DNA from: Haemophilus haemolyticus_M
Lineage (GTDB): Bacteria > Pseudomonadota > Gammaproteobacteria > Enterobacterales > Pasteurellaceae
Direction of reading: 5' to 3'
Length of the DNA: 64,000 bases
Assembly: GCF_003490935.1 (NCBI RefSeq)
Contig: NZ_QQGD01000002.1
Coordinates: 310,001-374,000, forward strand
The translations under genes and the position numbers were made by a program. The notes beneath the pieces were generated by a model that was not told the DNA's origin, did no database searches, and worked only from the letters and a program-made list of their open reading frames with translations. Shown here one piece after another: positions 62,449 to 64,000 of this stretch; position 1 is the stretch's first letter, and each line of letters opens with the position of its first letter.

Positions 62449-64000
62449 ATGAATAAAAAACACACTTTAATTTCACTTGCTATTTTGACCGCACTTTATA
62501 GCCAACAAAGTTTGGCGGATTTACATGAACAATGTTTAATGGGCGTGCCAAAATTTAGTGGTGAAGTCGTGACGGGTGATGTGAATTCTCTGCCTGTATA
62601 TATTGAAGCGGATAACGCAGAAATTAATCAGCCAAATGATGCAACCTATCAAGGTAATGTGGATTTGAAACAAGGTAATCGTCATTTGTTAGCACAATCC
62701 GTGCAAGTCAAACAATCTGGAAACCAGCCAACGCCTTTACGCATGGCTTATGTCCGCAATGGATTTGATTATAAAGATAATCAGATCAATATGTTGGGTA
62801 AAGATGCGGCGTTTAATTTAGATAGTCACGATGGTAATTTAACAAATTCAGAATATGAATTTGTCGGTCGTCAAGGTCGCGGTAAGGCTGATGATATAAC
62901 ATTAAGTAATAATTATCGCGTAATGAAAAACGCCACCTTTACTTCATGTTTGCAAGGTGACAATGCTTGGGCTGTAGATGCGTCAGAAATTCGTCAATAC
63001 GTGAAAGAAGAATATGCTGAAATGTGGCATGCTCGCTTCAAAGTGCATGGCGTTCCCGTCTTTTATACCCCTTACTTACAATTACCCATTGGAGATCATC
63101 GTCGCTCCGGTTTATTAATTCCAAGTGCGGGAACATCTAGCCGAGATGGTCTTTGGTATGCACAACCAATTTATTGGAATATTGCACCTAATTATGATCT
63201 TACTTTTACCCCGAAATATATGTCTCGCCGTGGTTGGCAAGCAAATGGGGAATTTCGCTATTTAACCCCTATTGGCGAAGGTAAAGTGGCAGGAGAATAT
63301 TTAGGTAAGGATCGTTACTCTGAATATTCTAGTGATAATCGAAAACGTCATTTGTTCTATTGGAATCACAATTCTAGCTTTTTACAAAATTGGCGTTTAA
63401 ATATTGATTATACCCGAGTAAGCGATAAACGTTATTTCAGTGATTTTGAGTCCGTTTATGGTCGCAGCACTGACGGCTACGCAAACCAATATGCTCGTAT
63501 AGCTTATTATCAACCAAATTATAATTTTTCTCTTTCTGCACGACAGTTCCAGATTTTCGATGAAGTGGACATCGGCCCTTATCGTGCAATGCCACAATTA
63601 GATTTCAATTATTACAAACATGATTTGGCTAATGGATGGTTAAATTTCAAATTACATTCACAAGCTGTTCGTTTTGATAATGACAGTGAATTAATGCCAA
63701 CTGCATGGCGTTTCCATGCAGAGCCTAGCCTAAATTCTTTAATGTCAAATAAATACGGCAGTTTGAATATTGAAACTAAACTTTATGCGACTCGCTACGA
63801 TCAGAAAAAAGGTTCAGGAAAAAATGCAGAGGACGTGCAAAAAACGGTAAATCGAGTTATTCCACAATTTAAAGTTGATTTACAAAGCGTATTAGCACGC
63901 GATACAACGTTCTTAAAAGACTATACACAAACCTTCGAACCGCACGTGCAGTATTTATATCGTCCTTACCGAAATCAAAGCAATATTGGTTCAAAACTTA
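62449..64000 (+). CDS. lptD: LPS-assembly protein LptD, 3' end outside window
   Basis: Outer-membrane LPS translocon barrel that works with LptE. The frame opens at 62449 (MNKKHTLISLAILTALYSQQ) with a signal peptide cleaved near SLADLHEQ, and runs to the window edge without a stop. An LptA-like jellyroll (VYIEADNAEINQPNDATYQG, about 50-150) is followed by the first part of the barrel (TPYLQLPIGDHRRSGLLIPS is highly characteristic). About 517 of the expected ~780 residues are visible. The first mature Cys (HEQCLMG) is one of the conserved disulfide cysteines. An uptake core lies in the signal-peptide codons. Confidence 0.95.
   Translation, partial: MNKKHTLISLAILTALYSQQSLADLHEQCLMGVPKFSGEVVTGDVNSLPVYIEADNAEINQPNDATYQGNVDLKQGNRHLLAQSVQVKQSGNQPTPLRMAYVRNGFDYKDNQINMLGKDAAFNLDSHDGNLTNSEYEFVGRQGRGKADDITLSNNYRVMKNATFTSCLQGDNAWAVDASEIRQYVKEEYAEMWHARFKVHGVPVFYTPYLQLPIGDHRRSGLLIPSAGTSSRDGLWYAQPIYWNIAPNYDLTFTPKYMSRRGWQANGEFRYLTPIGEGKVAGEYLGKDRYSEYSSDNRKRHLFYWNHNSSFLQNWRLNIDYTRVSDKRYFSDFESVYGRSTDGYANQYARIAYYQPNYNFSLSARQFQIFDEVDIGPYRAMPQLDFNYYKHDLANGWLNFKLHSQAVRFDNDSELMPTAWRFHAEPSLNSLMSNKYGSLNIETKLYATRYDQKKGSGKNAEDVQKTVNRVIPQFKVDLQSVLARDTTFLKDYTQTFEPHVQYLYRPYRNQSNIGSKL

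Overview
The window comes from a Haemophilus influenzae-like genome (H. influenzae or a very close relative). The Hin-type DNA uptake signal (core AAGTGCGGT or its complement) recurs throughout, often as inverted pairs that form terminators. Genes typical of the species are present: lppB, hel (outer-membrane lipoprotein P4), slyD with a long His tail, tamA/tamB, hemX/hemY without hemC/hemD, cyaA, luxS, and orphan potD next to an ordL-like oxidase. No rRNA, tRNA or CRISPR was seen.

Layout. (1) 1-5.9 kb is a small, partly decayed integrative element. It holds a tyrosine recombinase cut by the window edge, an FtsK-type translocase broken by a deletion, two cargo genes (one GIY-YIG-like), an XRE repressor, a papain-like cysteine-peptidase-like protein, a basic protein, three 11-bp palindromes, an AlpA-type regulator and a Rep_trans-like replication initiator. 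(2) 6.0-10.5 kb is truD-surE-DedA-small lipoprotein-lppB on the minus strand, with rraB diverging. (3) 10.5-15.4 kb is a type III restriction-modification operon (mod-res) between rraB and slyD. It carries Neisseriaceae-type uptake sequences. (4) 15.6-29.9 kb is slyD, tamA-tamB, gppA, rluE, hel, ftsB-ispD-ispF, an unexplained ~500-bp gap with a perfect CRP site and strong hairpins, dtd-mioC, zapB and glpX. (5) 30-33.2 kb is an autotransporter with a 7-residue repeat linker, then the 3' end of ilvC and an IS3-family remnant. (6) 33.2-39.4 kb is purT, luxS, two tandem sRNA-like units, yqaA, yqaB, a PRD-like protein, the ordL-like oxidase and potD. This block is bracketed by two direct copies of the same decayed IS. 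(7) 39.8-51 kb is plsB/lexA, dapF, purL, an rclC-like gene, a second purL 3' tail, a DUF262-DUF1524 (GmrSD-like) defence gene and a glpQ 3' remnant. (8) 51-64 kb is psiE, hemY-hemX, cyaA, cysE, an aroE-like gene, lpxH, plsC, ftsP, a small exported protein and lptD, which runs off the right edge.

How it fits together. Most of the window is housekeeping: envelope assembly (tamAB, lptD, lpxH, plsB, plsC), isoprenoid precursors, purines (purT, purL with a consensus PurR box), cAMP signalling (cyaA with its own CRP site) and SOS (lexA with two boxes). The variable parts sit at joints: the integrative element, the R-M operon, the autotransporter/IS3 joint and the purL-to-psiE joint. Several joints keep only the 3' end of a neighbouring gene (ilvC, purL, glpQ). 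This is what recombination with transformed DNA or IS-mediated rearrangement would leave.

The strongest unusual signals are four exact 12-base Neisseriaceae uptake words inside the type III R-M genes, one of them sharing a base with a Haemophilus uptake signal, and a tandem pair of sRNA-like units downstream of luxS whose stem differences keep pairing.
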